A DNA stretch of 45,007 bases from Oscillospiraceae bacterium (lineage in GTDB: Bacteria; Bacillota; Clostridia; Oscillospirales; Oscillospiraceae): assembly GCA_009780175.1 (NCBI GenBank), contig WRAO01000019.1:1-45007 (forward strand), read 5' to 3'. Shown here piece after piece: positions 1 through 8,695 of the stretch; position 1 is the stretch's first letter, and each line of letters opens with the position of its first letter. The notes beneath the pieces are model-generated. The model made no database searches. It was given only the letters and a program-made list of their open reading frames with translations, and had not been told where the DNA came from. Both the position numbers and the translations under genes were made by a program.

Positions 1-278
1 ATAATGCCAAAGGATGTGGCACTGTCGAAGAAACAACCCTTCGGACTGATGGTCACTGGTGTCCCGCCGGCGTTGACAATCGTTGGATCCGTCACTTCTT
101 TCTGCGCCGGTCCCATGCCGAGAAATCCGTTCTCCGAGTGCAGCATGACGCTGACACTTTCGGGTATGAAGTTTGCGACCCGCGTAGGGAGGCCGATACC
201 GAGGTTCACGAACTGCCCGTCTTTTATCTCCTGCGCCACGCGCTTCGCAATACTGTCTTGCAGTAGCTCCTTATCCAT
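1..278 (-). CDS. atoA: 3-oxoacid/acetate CoA-transferase subunit B (partial, runs off left edge)
   Basis: Beta subunit of a class I CoA-transferase, which moves CoA between acyl-CoA and acetate or acetoacetate. Only the first 92 codons are inside the window. The N-terminus begins MDKELLQDSIAKRVAQ and includes the GIGLPT stretch and the SENGFLG motif, whose glutamate forms the covalent CoA thioester intermediate in this family. The ATG lies one base after the subunit A stop, so the two are translationally coupled; an AGGGGG site precedes it inside the end of subunit A. The true acyl specificity (acetoacetate, butyrate or other) cannot be read from the sequence. The 3' end lies outside the window. 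Confidence 0.9.
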   Translation of the reverse strand, partial: MDKELLQDSIAKRVAQEIKDGQFVNLGIGLPTRVANFIPESVSVMLHSENGFLGMGPAQKEVTDPTIVNAGGTPVTISPKGCFFDSATSFGI

Positions 279-279
279 C

Positions 280-933
280 CTATACGCCCCCTTCCACGAT
301 ATAGTTCACGAACACACCTGGCGTCACCACTGTGTTCGGGTCCAGTTCGCCCGCTTCCACCAGTTCACCGGCTTGCACAATGGTCACTTTGGCCGCACTG
401 GCCATCACATTGTTAAAGTTGTTCTGGGAGCCTTTATAGACCAGATTCCCGGCTGTATCGACTCTCGCGGCATAGAGCAGAGCCACATCCGCAAACAAGG
501 GCTTCTCCAGCAGATATTCCTTGCCGTCCACGGTGATTTTTTCTTTGCCTTCTTCCACCAATGTGCCAAGACCGGTCGGGGTCAATATACCGCCGAGCCC
601 GTAGCCCGCCGCACGGATCCGTTCTACCAACGTGCCCTGCGGAACCAACACAACCTCTGTCTCCCCTGCCGCCATCTGGCGGCCCGTTTCCTTATTAAGG
701 CCGACGTGGGTCGCAATGATTTTCTTGAACTGCTTATGCATCACCAGCTTGCCAACGCCCTTATCGGGCAGCCCCGTATCGTTGCAGACCAAGGTCAGGT
801 CTTTGATTCCCGCTTCCACAAGGGCATCCACCAGTTGTTCCGGCGTTCCGTTCGCCATGAACCCGCCCACCATGATCGTGTCTCCGTCTTTGATGAACGA
901 AATCGCTTCCTGGATCGAGATTACCTTTGCCAT
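280..933 (-). CDS. atoD: 3-oxoacid/acetate CoA-transferase subunit A
   Basis: Alpha subunit (217 aa, usual length) of the same class I CoA-transferase. It opens MAKVISIQEAISFIKDGDTI and has the glycine-rich GGFMANGTPEQL segment that shapes the CoA-binding site in this family. Its ATG directly abuts the TAA of the upstream thiolase gene with no spacer, and its stop is one base before subunit B, so thiolase, A and B form one tight operon. With a thiolase the pair would interconvert acetyl-CoA, acetoacetyl-CoA and free acids, in either short-chain fatty acid formation or acetoacetate use. Direction and substrate are inference. Confidence 0.92.
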   Translation of the reverse strand: MAKVISIQEAISFIKDGDTIMVGGFMANGTPEQLVDALVEAGIKDLTLVCNDTGLPDKGVGKLVMHKQFKKIIATHVGLNKETGRQMAAGETEVVLVPQGTLVERIRAAGYGLGGILTPTGLGTLVEEGKEKITVDGKEYLLEKPLFADVALLYAARVDTAGNLVYKGSQNNFNNVMASAAKVTIVQAGELVEAGELDPNTVVTPGVFVNYIVEGGV

Positions 934-2118
934 TTAGCTCTCCCTCTCTACAATCATCGCGATACCTTGCCCACCGCCGATGCAGAGGGTGGCAAGACCA
1001 TGGCGGGATTCACGTTTCAACATTTCGTGGATCAGCGTTACCAAGACTCTCGCGCCGCTTGCCCCAATGGGGTGTCCCAACGCGATTGCGCCGCCGTTTA
1101 CGTTTACGATCTCCGGATTGAGTCCGAGGCCGTCTCCAACGCTCAACGCCTGCACCGCAAATGCTTCATTGGCTTCCACCAGATCGAGGTCCGCTGCGGT
1201 CAGACCGCATTTCTCTAGTGCTTTCTGTGTCGCTGGGATGGGGCCCGTACCCATGATCTCAGGTTCGACACCGGCAGTCGCACAAGCCTTGATGCTGACA
1301 AGCGGTTTCAGGCCCAACGCTTCGGCCTTCGCGCGGCTCGTGAGGATGAGGCAGGCCGCACCGTCGTTGATCCCGGACGCATTCCCCGCTGTGACGGTTC
1401 CTTCTTTGTCAAAAGCCGGGTTCAGTTTTGCGAAATTATCGATCGTCGCACCCATGCGCGGATATTCGTCCGTGTCTACCACAACAGGATCGCCTTTTCT
1501 CTGCGGGATGGAAACCGGGGCAATCTCGTCTTTGAACTTGCCCGTTTTGATCGCCGCTTCCGCTTTGTTCTGGCTCGCCAGCGCAAACTGATCTTGCCGC
1601 TCTCTCGGGATACCAAATTTCTTCGCGATATTCTCCGCCGTGATACCCATGTGATAGTGCTTGAAGATATCTGTGAGGCCATCGTGTACAACGGAGTCGA
1701 TTAGCTTGCCGTCGCCCATTCTCTGACCCCATCTTGCGTCCTTCAGCAAATAGGGAGATTGGCTCATGTTCTCCGTGCCGCCAACGGCTACAATTTCCGC
1801 TTCGCCCGTAAGGATGGACTGCATCCCCAATTGCACCGCTTTAAGTCCGGAACCGCACACATGGTTCACCACAAAAGACGGCACTTCGAGCGGCACACCC
1901 GCCGCAACCGCAATTTGCCGCGCGACGTTTTGACCAATACCAGCCTGCAGCACGTTGCCGAAAATAACCTCGTCTACTTTGCTGGGGTCCAGATTGATTC
2001 TTTCCAAAGCTGTTTTGAGCACAGCCGTTCCCAGAGCCGCCGCAGACACATCTTTGAACGCGCCACCAAAGGACCCGATTGGCGTTCTGACTGCTGAAAC
2101 AATTACTACTTCATTCAT
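934..2118 (-). CDS. acetyl-CoA acetyltransferase (biosynthetic-type thiolase)
   Basis: Condenses two acetyl-CoA to acetoacetyl-CoA, or the reverse (atoB/thlA type). At 394 aa it has the normal family length. The catalytic residues are visible: Cys88 in HVCGSGLKA, His349 in GHPIGASG and Cys379 in CIGGGQG, with NEAFAVQAL before them. The ATG at 2118 has a GGGAGAG site six bases upstream. It is the first gene of the thiolase/CoA-transferase operon and has its own sigma-A-like promoter just upstream, so it is separate from the aldarate operon that ends at about 2.58 kb. In anaerobes this set usually belongs to butyrate or acetoacetate metabolism; no other gene of those routes is inside the window. 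Confidence 0.93.
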   Translation of the reverse strand: MNEVVIVSAVRTPIGSFGGAFKDVSAAALGTAVLKTALERINLDPSKVDEVIFGNVLQAGIGQNVARQIAVAAGVPLEVPSFVVNHVCGSGLKAVQLGMQSILTGEAEIVAVGGTENMSQSPYLLKDARWGQRMGDGKLIDSVVHDGLTDIFKHYHMGITAENIAKKFGIPRERQDQFALASQNKAEAAIKTGKFKDEIAPVSIPQRKGDPVVVDTDEYPRMGATIDNFAKLNPAFDKEGTVTAGNASGINDGAACLILTSRAKAEALGLKPLVSIKACATAGVEPEIMGTGPIPATQKALEKCGLTAADLDLVEANEAFAVQALSVGDGLGLNPEIVNVNGGAIALGHPIGASGARVLVTLIHEMLKRESRHGLATLCIGGGQGIAMIVERES

Positions 2119-2152
2119 AGAATTCTCTCCCTCTTATGAACTATTTGTGAAC

Positions 2153-2182
2153 ATTATATGACGCCATACGCGCTTTTGTCGT
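2153..2182 (-). promoter_or_regulatory. promoter of thiolase/CoA-transferase operon
   Basis: On the minus strand a perfect TATAAT (2153-2158) is preceded, across 18 bases, by ACGACA (2177-2182; four of six matches to TTGACA). It lies 35 bases upstream of the thiolase ATG. A TTGTGAA sequence at 2145-2151, just downstream of the -10, is identical to one arm of the Rex redox-repressor site, but the second arm is not there. Confidence 0.6.
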
Positions 2183-2370
2183 CGACTAGTTTTCTATACG
2201 AGGTATAAAGAATTGTTATAGCTCCACCCCTTACCCTCCGCTACGCACCGCACATTCAATCCCGCCCACCGCACAAAAACGCGTACGCCCTAAAGCGACA
2301 CCTCCTTCCGCCGGCAGGCGGAACCCCAAAATTGAAACGCCCACAAACCAAAAGTCAAAAGGAAGAGATT

Positions 2371-2480
2371 TTCAAGAGAAACCATGGGTTTCTCTTGAAT
2401 CGCCTTTTTGCTTCTTTTTGGCGAAGCAAAAAGAAGGCCCGCCCGGCAGGGCAAACAGCCCCTAGGCCAGCAAGGCCTAA
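2371..2480. repeat. multi-hairpin dispersed repeat, copy 1
   Basis: Intergenic element whose close relative lies at 34394-34504. It begins with a perfect 13-bp inverted repeat around a 3-base loop (2371-2399). Next comes a cttctttttg/caaaaagaag hairpin (2411-2436), then gccc/gggc and aggcc/ggcct short stems. It sits between the garD terminator and the thiolase promoter. Both copies can be read as short basic ORFs, but hairpin content and conservation of the stems fit a non-coding structured repeat better. The flanking bases 2183-2370 show no gene. Confidence 0.75.
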
Positions 2481-2530
2481 TATAAACAACAGGCCGCCCA
2501 GTGTGCGCCCCCCACAAATACACCGCAAGC

Positions 2531-2569
2531 AAAAAAAGAAATCCCCCCACCATTCGGCAGGAGGATTTC
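2531..2569 (-). terminator. terminator of the aldarate operon
   Basis: Read on the minus strand, a 10-bp stem (2560-2569 with 2538-2547, one G-U pair) closes a 12-base loop and is followed at once by seven T residues (2531-2537). It begins 14 bases past the garD stop codon. Confidence 0.85.
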
Positions 2570-2582
2570 AATCTTATTGAAC

Positions 2583-4100
2583 TTAGGTTATCGGCGCAGG
2601 ATTAAAAATACAAAGATCATTAAACAGCTTATGCTGATCTGTATAACATTCCTTCCGCCCACTCGCGACCTCGATGATCTCGTGGAACAACAGCGTCCCA
2701 ATCTCCGGCAAGGTCGCCTCGCCCGTGGCGATCGGCCCCGCGTTGATGTCGATGAGGTCCGGCCACTGCTCTTTCATCTCATTCCGAGAGCAGACCTTAA
2801 TCACCGGCGCGACAGCCAAGCCATAGGGCGTGCCGACCCCTGTCATAAACACCTCAAGTCCCATGCCGGAGGCCAGCTGGCAAGGCCCGCAGACGATATC
2901 ACTCGCAGGCGTCGCCGCGAAAATGAGCCCCTTCTTCGTGGGCACCTCGCCCGGGGAAAGCACCTCAATAATTGGCGCGGTTCCGGACTTTACAATCGAC
3001 CCCATCGCCTTCTCCGCGATGTTGGCGAGGCCGCCCTTCTTGTTCCCGGGTGTGGTGTTGGCGCCACGGTCTACCCCGCCGAGCGCGAGATAATTGTCAT
3101 ACCACCGCATCTCGTCTGCCAGTCTTTTTCCAACTTCCGCGTCAATGCAACGCTCACCCAGCAGATACACACCGTCGCGCACTTCGGTGACCTCAGAGAA
3201 CATCACTGTCGCGCCGCCTTTGACAAGGAGATCCGCCGCATAACCTGCCGCCGGGTTCGCCGTGATCCCGGAGAACGCGTCACTTCCGCCGCACTGGAGG
3301 CCGACGAGCAGATCAGACAACGGCAATGTCTCACGTCGGCGCTCATTGAGAATCTTGAGCTTCCGCTCCGCCATCTCCATCAGCGCGTCCATCATGGCTT
3401 GAAAGCCTTTGCAGTTGTGCAGGACGATAACATTCTCCGGCGTATTCTCTTCCGGGGTGAGGAACATCTCCGGCGTGAATTTCTCACAGCCGAGAGCGAC
3501 CAACATCATCTGCCCGCCAAAGTTCGGGTGCTTCGAGATATTCTTCAAGATCCGGATGGGTACCTTCGCCTCCGGCGCGTTGATCGCAACACCGCACCCG
3601 TAGCCGTGGTTGATCGCCACGATATCATCCACATTCGGATACTTCGGCAGCAGTTCCGCCTTCATCTTGGCAATTGCCACGTTCAATACGCCGGTGGCGC
3701 ATTGAACCGTGGTATTGATGCCGAGGATATTCCGGGTCCCGGCATATCCGCCGTTTGGATTCCGGTAGCCCTCCCAAGTAGACACCGGCGGACTCGGCAG
3801 ATCGGTCACGATATTCGTGCCAAACACCATATCGTCCACATCGGGTGGGGTCGGCATGTCCATCATGTGTTCGTTGATCCATCTGCCCTTCGCTATCGCC
3901 TCAATCGCGTAGCCAATGGGAATTCCATAGCGCTCGACCTTCCCACCGGCGGGGATATCAACAAGCGCGATTTTGTGCGCCTGTGGAATATCGTCCAGGG
4001 CAACGAGATCATCCATCACCTGGGTTCCGGCTTTGATCTCCGCGACCGCAACGGCGACATTGTCCGAGTCTCTCATTTTGATATACAAAGGTTTGGTCAT
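2583..4100 (-). CDS. garD: galactarate dehydratase (UxaA/GarD family)
   Basis: Dehydrates galactarate (mucate) to 5-keto-4-deoxy-D-glucarate. The 505 aa length is close to the family norm of about 520. An N-terminal SAF-like domain (residues about 1-80) is followed by the UxaA catalytic part, with GYGCGVAINAPEA, the GLQCGGSDAFSG block and the GGVDRGANTTPGNKKGG segment, which resembles galactarate rather than altronate dehydratase. Conserved cysteines in the CGGSD and CGPCQ contexts fit the iron dependence of the family. It is the last gene of the operon, 25 bases after tctA, and is followed by a strong terminator. Altronate dehydratase is the alternative, but gudD and garR in the same operon favour an aldarate. 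Confidence 0.85.
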   Translation of the reverse strand: MTKPLYIKMRDSDNVAVAVAEIKAGTQVMDDLVALDDIPQAHKIALVDIPAGGKVERYGIPIGYAIEAIAKGRWINEHMMDMPTPPDVDDMVFGTNIVTDLPSPPVSTWEGYRNPNGGYAGTRNILGINTTVQCATGVLNVAIAKMKAELLPKYPNVDDIVAINHGYGCGVAINAPEAKVPIRILKNISKHPNFGGQMMLVALGCEKFTPEMFLTPEENTPENVIVLHNCKGFQAMMDALMEMAERKLKILNERRRETLPLSDLLVGLQCGGSDAFSGITANPAAGYAADLLVKGGATVMFSEVTEVRDGVYLLGERCIDAEVGKRLADEMRWYDNYLALGGVDRGANTTPGNKKGGLANIAEKAMGSIVKSGTAPIIEVLSPGEVPTKKGLIFAATPASDIVCGPCQLASGMGLEVFMTGVGTPYGLAVAPVIKVCSRNEMKEQWPDLIDINAGPIATGEATLPEIGTLLFHEIIEVASGRKECYTDQHKLFNDLCIFNPAPIT

Positions 4101-4125
4101 GGTAGAGTATCCTCCTCAGTTAGAG

Positions 4126-5643
4126 TTAGCCTTTGTTTGCAGCGGCCGCGGCTTTTGCTTTTCTGCTGTCTCTTACGCCCTTGTAGACCGACCAAACAAC
4201 AGAGAGCACCGAAGCTACAAGGAAGAAAGCGGCGATATTAGAATCAAAGAAGCCCCAGAAGCTGCCGCGCGCAAAGGACAGACCGCGCACCAGGTTGAGT
4301 TCCAAAATGCCGCCCAATACGAAGCCCATGATGAGCGGGGTCATCGGGTATTTGAACTTGACCATCAAGAACCCGATAATGCCGAAGATCAGTGTGATCC
4401 AAACGTCAAAAATGCGGAAGTTCGCCGCAAACGCGCCGACGATACAGAGTACGAGCACCAGCGGCATCAAAATATGCTTCGGCACCGCAAGGATGCGCAC
4501 AAAGCCTCTCATACCGCCGTACATAACGACACCGAGCAAAATCGTACAGATGATATAGGTCGCGAAAATACCGTAGACAAACACGCCGCTCGTCTCAAAC
4601 AGAAGCGGGCCGACCGTAACGCCGTGGATCATGAGCGCGCCCATCATAACAGCGGTAACGGTGTCGGCTGGAATGCCGAGTGTGAGCACGGGGATCATCG
4701 CACTACCCAGCGTGGCGCTGTTGGAAGACTCCGAAGCGACGATGCCGTCGATAATACCGGTGCCGAATTTCTCCGGATATTTACTCTGTGACTTGGCCAC
4801 CGAATAGGCCACCACGTTAGACGTCGCACTCCCGATCCCAGGCATAATGCCGACACCGATACCGATGAGGCTCGAACGGATCAGGTTGACAAACTGCTGT
4901 TTGAACTCCGCGAGCGTCATACCAAAGCCGCGAATCTTGAAGGACATGTTCGCCACTTTCTCGTTCTTCGGAATCCCCTCCGCCGCCATCTTAATGACCT
5001 CGGAGACCGCGAACAGGCCCATGAGCAGCGGCAGCATGTTAATCCCCGCCGACAGGTCCGGAATAAAAACAAAACGAGCCGCACCGCCGATGGGCGCAAA
5101 GCCGATCAGCGAAAGGGTCACGCCAGCAACGCCGGCCATCAGGCCTTTGAGCACATTATCGCCAACCAAGGTGCTAATGAGCGTCAGCGCGAAGAGCGTG
5201 ATCGCGAACATTTCAAACGGCCCGAACTGGAGCGCAACCGCCGAAATCGGCCGTGCGATAAAGATCAAAGTCAAAACCGAGAGCAACGTACCGATCACCG
5301 ACACCAAAATGCCGGTTCCGAGCGCCTTGCCGGCCTCGCCGTTTTCCGCCATCGGCGCACCGTCAAACGTGGTTGCCACGTTCGCAGGCGTACCCGGAAT
5401 TTTGAGCAAAATCGCCGTAATCAAACCGCCCGAGTTGCCGGCGATATAGATGGCAATGAGGAGCGCCATCGCGTTGATCGGCGACATGCCAAAGGTAATC
5501 GGGAGCATGATCGCCACGCCCATCGTCGTTGTGAGTCCCGGTATAGCTCCGAAGAGAACTCCCGCTATCGTGCCCAAAAGCATGATTAAAAGGCTTTCAA
5601 ACGTTAGCACTGACAGGATGCCTTCTACTGCTACTCCATCCAT
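4126..5643 (-). CDS. tctA: tripartite tricarboxylate transporter, large permease subunit TctA
   Basis: The large membrane subunit of a binding-protein-dependent secondary carrier of the TTT family. The 505-aa protein has about 10-12 hydrophobic helices. The family's glycine-rich motifs are seen near the N-terminus (GAIPGLTTTMGVAIMLP) and mid-protein (GIMPGIGSATSNVVAY and ESSNSATLGSAMIPVL). It follows tctB by 19 bases and precedes garD by 25. Family members carry citrate, other carboxylates or aromatic acids; the surrounding genes make galactarate and glucarate the likely substrates here, which is inference from context. Confidence 0.92.
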   Translation of the reverse strand: MDGVAVEGILSVLTFESLLIMLLGTIAGVLFGAIPGLTTTMGVAIMLPITFGMSPINAMALLIAIYIAGNSGGLITAILLKIPGTPANVATTFDGAPMAENGEAGKALGTGILVSVIGTLLSVLTLIFIARPISAVALQFGPFEMFAITLFALTLISTLVGDNVLKGLMAGVAGVTLSLIGFAPIGGAARFVFIPDLSAGINMLPLLMGLFAVSEVIKMAAEGIPKNEKVANMSFKIRGFGMTLAEFKQQFVNLIRSSLIGIGVGIMPGIGSATSNVVAYSVAKSQSKYPEKFGTGIIDGIVASESSNSATLGSAMIPVLTLGIPADTVTAVMMGALMIHGVTVGPLLFETSGVFVYGIFATYIICTILLGVVMYGGMRGFVRILAVPKHILMPLVLVLCIVGAFAANFRIFDVWITLIFGIIGFLMVKFKYPMTPLIMGFVLGGILELNLVRGLSFARGSFWGFFDSNIAAFFLVASVLSVVWSVYKGVRDSRKAKAAAAANKG

Positions 5644-5662
5644 AGTTTAAGTCACCCCTTAC

Positions 5663-6151
5663 CTAAAATAAAAACAAGAACGGAAGCCTGATAACCTCGC
5701 CCGCAGGCAAGAAAATAGAGAAGAAATTCGCAAACACATTATAGATCACCAGCGGAAAGACCACTGCGATCACGCCGCACAAAATATAGTTCCGCTTCGT
5801 CCGAAGTTCCTCGGAGGTGAAGATCATCATCTGTGCGAAGCTGTAGATCATCGAAACCAATACAAAACCAATCGGCCGGAGCAGGAGCGCATAGCCAATC
5901 AGCAGTGCAAGCGTGAGTAGAAACGGGATTATTCTGATCTTTTTGCCATAGGTTTCGTCTTTTCTCAGACCACTTAGCAAAATCAATACGCCTAGACCCA
6001 CCCAGACCGTCGTCATCAGTTGCGGCACAATTTCACTGCCCGCACCCAGCAAAGTTCCGACCTGAATATTTTGCGCGGAGACAAACAACGCAACACCAAT
6101 CAGGAGCACAACTAGGTTTATTATATTGCTGTACAAGTTCTTCATCATCAT
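5663..6151 (-). CDS. tctB: tripartite tricarboxylate transporter, small membrane subunit TctB
   Basis: Small membrane subunit of the TTT carrier, 162 aa with four predicted membrane helices (about residues 10-27, 40-60, 75-105 and 120-145), the usual size and topology of TctB. The start is the first of three consecutive ATG codons, with AGGGGG six bases upstream. TctB sequences are poorly conserved, so the call rests on topology and on its place between the solute-binding protein and TctA, the standard gene order. It is separated from tctC by a 97-base gap with a strong hairpin. Confidence 0.85.
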   Translation of the reverse strand: MMMKNLYSNIINLVVLLIGVALFVSAQNIQVGTLLGAGSEIVPQLMTTVWVGLGVLILLSGLRKDETYGKKIRIIPFLLTLALLIGYALLLRPIGFVLVSMIYSFAQMMIFTSEELRTKRNYILCGVIAVVFPLVIYNVFANFFSIFLPAGEVIRLPFLFLF

Positions 6152-6185
6152 GGAAATCCCCCTCGTGAATAGAGGTACAAGTCCG

Positions 6186-6227
6186 GGGCCCAGAGCCCGG
6201 AGCTATATGCTCCGAGTCTCTGGGCCC
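6186..6227 (-). promoter_or_regulatory. intercistronic hairpin between tctC and tctB
   Basis: A two-tier inverted repeat: outer arms GGGCCCAGAG/CTCTGGGCCC and inner arms CGGAGC/GCTCCG around a TATAT loop. There is no T-run on the minus-strand exit, so it is a poor terminator. It lies just after the binding-protein gene and before the permease genes, where such structures commonly stabilise the upstream message or thin out read-through so the binding protein is made in excess. Confidence 0.7.
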
Positions 6228-6248
6228 TAGCATACCGTTGAACAAAAA

Positions 6249-7271
6249 CTAGCTAAAGTCGATCTGAGACAGAATTCTGTAGACTTCGGTGAAGATCGCA
6301 AGGCCATCCACGCCGAGGTAAACGGTCGGAGTTTGGAAGAAGGTGTGGAGCGCCTCTTGATAGTCTTCGTTCGTCGTGACTGTGCGGTAGATAACCTCAT
6401 TGATCGCGTCGATCATGTTGAGGTCTGTGCCAGCCGGGAACGCGAGGAAGTAGTAGAACGGAATCGCAACATCGACGCCTTGGCTGCGGAAGCTCAGGAT
6501 CGGATCAAAGCCTTCTACGATCAGGTCTTCTCTGCCGTCGATGCCGAGAGCGACAAAGGAGCCGTTGGTTACGTGGTCAGCCGCGAGGCCGAATGCAGTT
6601 GCTACGATGTCAACGTGGCCGCCGAGCAGCATCGCGATACGCTCTGCAGCGGGACCTGCGTCAACCATGGTTACATCGAGGCCAGCTTGTTGCAGGAGAA
6701 CGCCGGTTGCGAAGGAGATAGTGCCTGTCTCAACGCCGAGCAGGAGCTCGCCGGGGTTTGCTTGGCTGTGTTCGAAGAGCTCTTCAAGGGTGTTGATACC
6801 GAGGTCCGCGCGGACGAGGAGCACTTGGCCCGGGTGAGCAGCGGCAACAGCCGCGAACTCAAACGCCTCAAAGCCGAAATCAGCAAGACCGGTAACTTGG
6901 TTTACAACGAATGCAGAGTGGAAGAACACTGCTGTGCTGCCGTCCGGTGCTGCATCCTTAACTTGGCGCAGGCCGATAACGCCGCCGGAACCGGTCACGT
7001 TTGTGACGATGAAGTTCGGGGGCAGATAGCGGGAGAACTCAGCCGCGTGGAGACGTGCGTTGAAGTCCGAGTCGCCGCCGGGGCCAGCCGGAACAACGAT
7101 TTCCACGTTTGCCGGCCAGTTGATCTCTGCCGGGCCGGGTTCTGGCGTCTCAGCCGGAGTTGCAGGGGTCGGGGTTGCCGGAGCCGGTGTTGCCGCCGGA
7201 GGGGTGCTGGTGCAAGCAACCAGACCGAAGACGAGTAGAGCTACGAGCAGGATTGCGATTAGCTTTTTCAT
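6249..7271 (-). CDS. tctC: TTT-family solute-binding lipoprotein TctC (aldarate-binding, inferred)
   Basis: Extracytoplasmic receptor of the TTT carrier. The 340-aa protein has a lipoprotein signal (MKKLIAILLVALLVFGLVAC) ending in a lipobox with Cys at about residue 20, then a Pro/Ala/Thr-rich tether, then the Bug/TctC domain that starts at WPANVEIVVPAGPGGDSD, a typical first-strand motif of the family. The ATG at 7271 is preferred over an in-frame TTG at 7277 because the AGGAGAG site is better spaced from it. The ligand is inferred from the operon to be galactarate or glucarate. It is 77 bases downstream of gudD. Confidence 0.92.
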   Translation of the reverse strand: MKKLIAILLVALLVFGLVACTSTPPAATPAPATPTPATPAETPEPGPAEINWPANVEIVVPAGPGGDSDFNARLHAAEFSRYLPPNFIVTNVTGSGGVIGLRQVKDAAPDGSTAVFFHSAFVVNQVTGLADFGFEAFEFAAVAAAHPGQVLLVRADLGINTLEELFEHSQANPGELLLGVETGTISFATGVLLQQAGLDVTMVDAGPAAERIAMLLGGHVDIVATAFGLAADHVTNGSFVALGIDGREDLIVEGFDPILSFRSQGVDVAIPFYYFLAFPAGTDLNMIDAINEVIYRTVTTNEDYQEALHTFFQTPTVYLGVDGLAIFTEVYRILSQIDFS

Positions 7272-7354
7272 TTTCAATTTCTCTCCTATACATTTTTGTT
7301 TTCCATATCATTTACAGGCGTTTCAGACACTGCCTCCACGCCCAAAACATGGTC

Positions 7355-8680
7355 CTATCTTACCATACAGGGCCGCTTCGGGTCAAATTTCCAGCCGGGG
7401 ATGTAGAACTGCATCCCAACAGCATCGTCCCGGTCGCCTAGATTGTGCTCGTGATAAAGCTGATTTGCCGCCACGATACGCTCTCTGTCGATCTCGATGC
7501 CGAGCCCGGGTTTCTTCGGCACGTCGATGAATCCATCCACAATCGGGAAGGGATTCTTCGTGAGCCGCTCGATGCCCTCTTGCCAAATCCAGTGCGTGTC
7601 GATCGCCGTCACATTGCCCGGCACTGCCGCCGCCGTCTGGACGACCATCGCCAGCGAGATATCAAAGTGGTTGTTCGAGTGCGCGCCCCAAGTTAGGCCG
7701 AAATGGTTACACATCTGCCCCACCTGCACCGACCCCTGCATCGTCCAGAAATGCGGATCAGCCAACGGGATGTCTACAGATTGCAGGATGAACGAATGGC
7801 ACATCTGCCGCCAGTCTGTCGCGATCATGTTGGTCGCTGTGGGCAGACCGGTCGCTCTGCGGAACTCCGTCATGATCTCACGTCCGGAGAAGCCTTTCTC
7901 GGCTCCACAGGGGTCTTCACAGTAAGACAAAATCCCATGCATATCCTTGCAGACCTCAATCGCCTCCGCGAGGCTCCAAGCGCCATTGGGATCGAGTGTG
8001 ATACGCGCATCTGGAAAGGCCTTTTTCAACGCCCGAATCGCTTTCATCTCTTCCGCGCCGGACAATACGCCGCCTTTGAGCTTGAAATCGTCAAAGCCAT
8101 ACTTCTCCTGCGTCGCCTTCGCCGTCGCTACAATCGCCTCCGGCGTCAGCGCGACTTCGCTGCGGATACGATACCAATCGCAAGCCGGATCCGCATCTAC
8201 ATGGTACGGCAAATCCGTCTTGTTGCGGTCGCCGATGTAGAACAGATAACCCAACGCCTTGACCTTGTCCCGCTGCTGCCCATCGCCCAGCAACTCAGCC
8301 ACCGGTACACCTAGGAACTTACCAAACAAATCCAACAGCGCGGACTCAATCGCCGTAACCGCATGCACACCCGTCCGCGAATCAAATGTCTGCAACCCGC
8401 GCACATCGTCCGCGCCGGTGGCGACAGCCGCTGTGACCTTGAGCAAGGTATCCTTATACCGCCCGATCTGCGACCCCTCAACAATCCCCTTCACGCTCTC
8501 CAGCGCCGCGGTGATTTTCGGGCCGCCCGGCACCTCTCCCGCACCCTCCGCGCCGGTGGAGTCCGTTAGGATCACCACATTCCGCGTAAAATAGGGCGCG
8601 TGCGCACCACTCAGGTTGAGCGTCATCGAGTCTCTGCCCGCTACCGGGAATACTTCCATTTTTACAATCGTCGGTGTCAT
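7355..8680 (-). CDS. gudD: glucarate dehydratase (enolase superfamily)
   Basis: Dehydrates D-glucarate (and often L-idarate) to 5-keto-4-deoxy-D-glucarate. The 441 aa agree with the family. Enolase-superfamily features are visible in order: KLKGG with the general-base lysine, metal ligands in LDPNGAW and CEDPCG, and the catalytic histidine in [13 protein letters not shown]. The ATG has AGGAGG eight bases upstream. It is 15 bases after the aldolase gene. Together with garD, both main dietary aldarates feed one intermediate. Specificity for glucarate rather than a related acid sugar is strongly supported by overall similarity but not proven by sequence. Confidence 0.93.
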   Translation of the reverse strand: MTPTIVKMEVFPVAGRDSMTLNLSGAHAPYFTRNVVILTDSTGAEGAGEVPGGPKITAALESVKGIVEGSQIGRYKDTLLKVTAAVATGADDVRGLQTFDSRTGVHAVTAIESALLDLFGKFLGVPVAELLGDGQQRDKVKALGYLFYIGDRNKTDLPYHVDADPACDWYRIRSEVALTPEAIVATAKATQEKYGFDDFKLKGGVLSGAEEMKAIRALKKAFPDARITLDPNGAWSLAEAIEVCKDMHGILSYCEDPCGAEKGFSGREIMTEFRRATGLPTATNMIATDWRQMCHSFILQSVDIPLADPHFWTMQGSVQVGQMCNHFGLTWGAHSNNHFDISLAMVVQTAAAVPGNVTAIDTHWIWQEGIERLTKNPFPIVDGFIDVPKKPGLGIEIDRERIVAANQLYHEHNLGDRDDAVGMQFYIPGWKFDPKRPCMVR

Positions 8681-8695
8681 TTTCCTAACCTCCTA

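Noticed and set aside
2145-2151. TTGTGAA near the thiolase -10 as a Rex site
   Set aside because: Only one arm of the dyad is present; the other side (TATGAC) does not match.
2290-2571. Short minus-strand frame similar in sequence to one at 34386-34694
   Set aside because: The similarity is explained by the two copies of the multi-hairpin repeat; no ribosome site, and the frames are not aligned to any gene structure.
2577-4241. Long plus-strand open frame opposite garD
   Set aside because: It is antisense to a clear dehydratase, has no ribosome site, is rich in Arg/His as GC-rich shadows are, and matches nothing.
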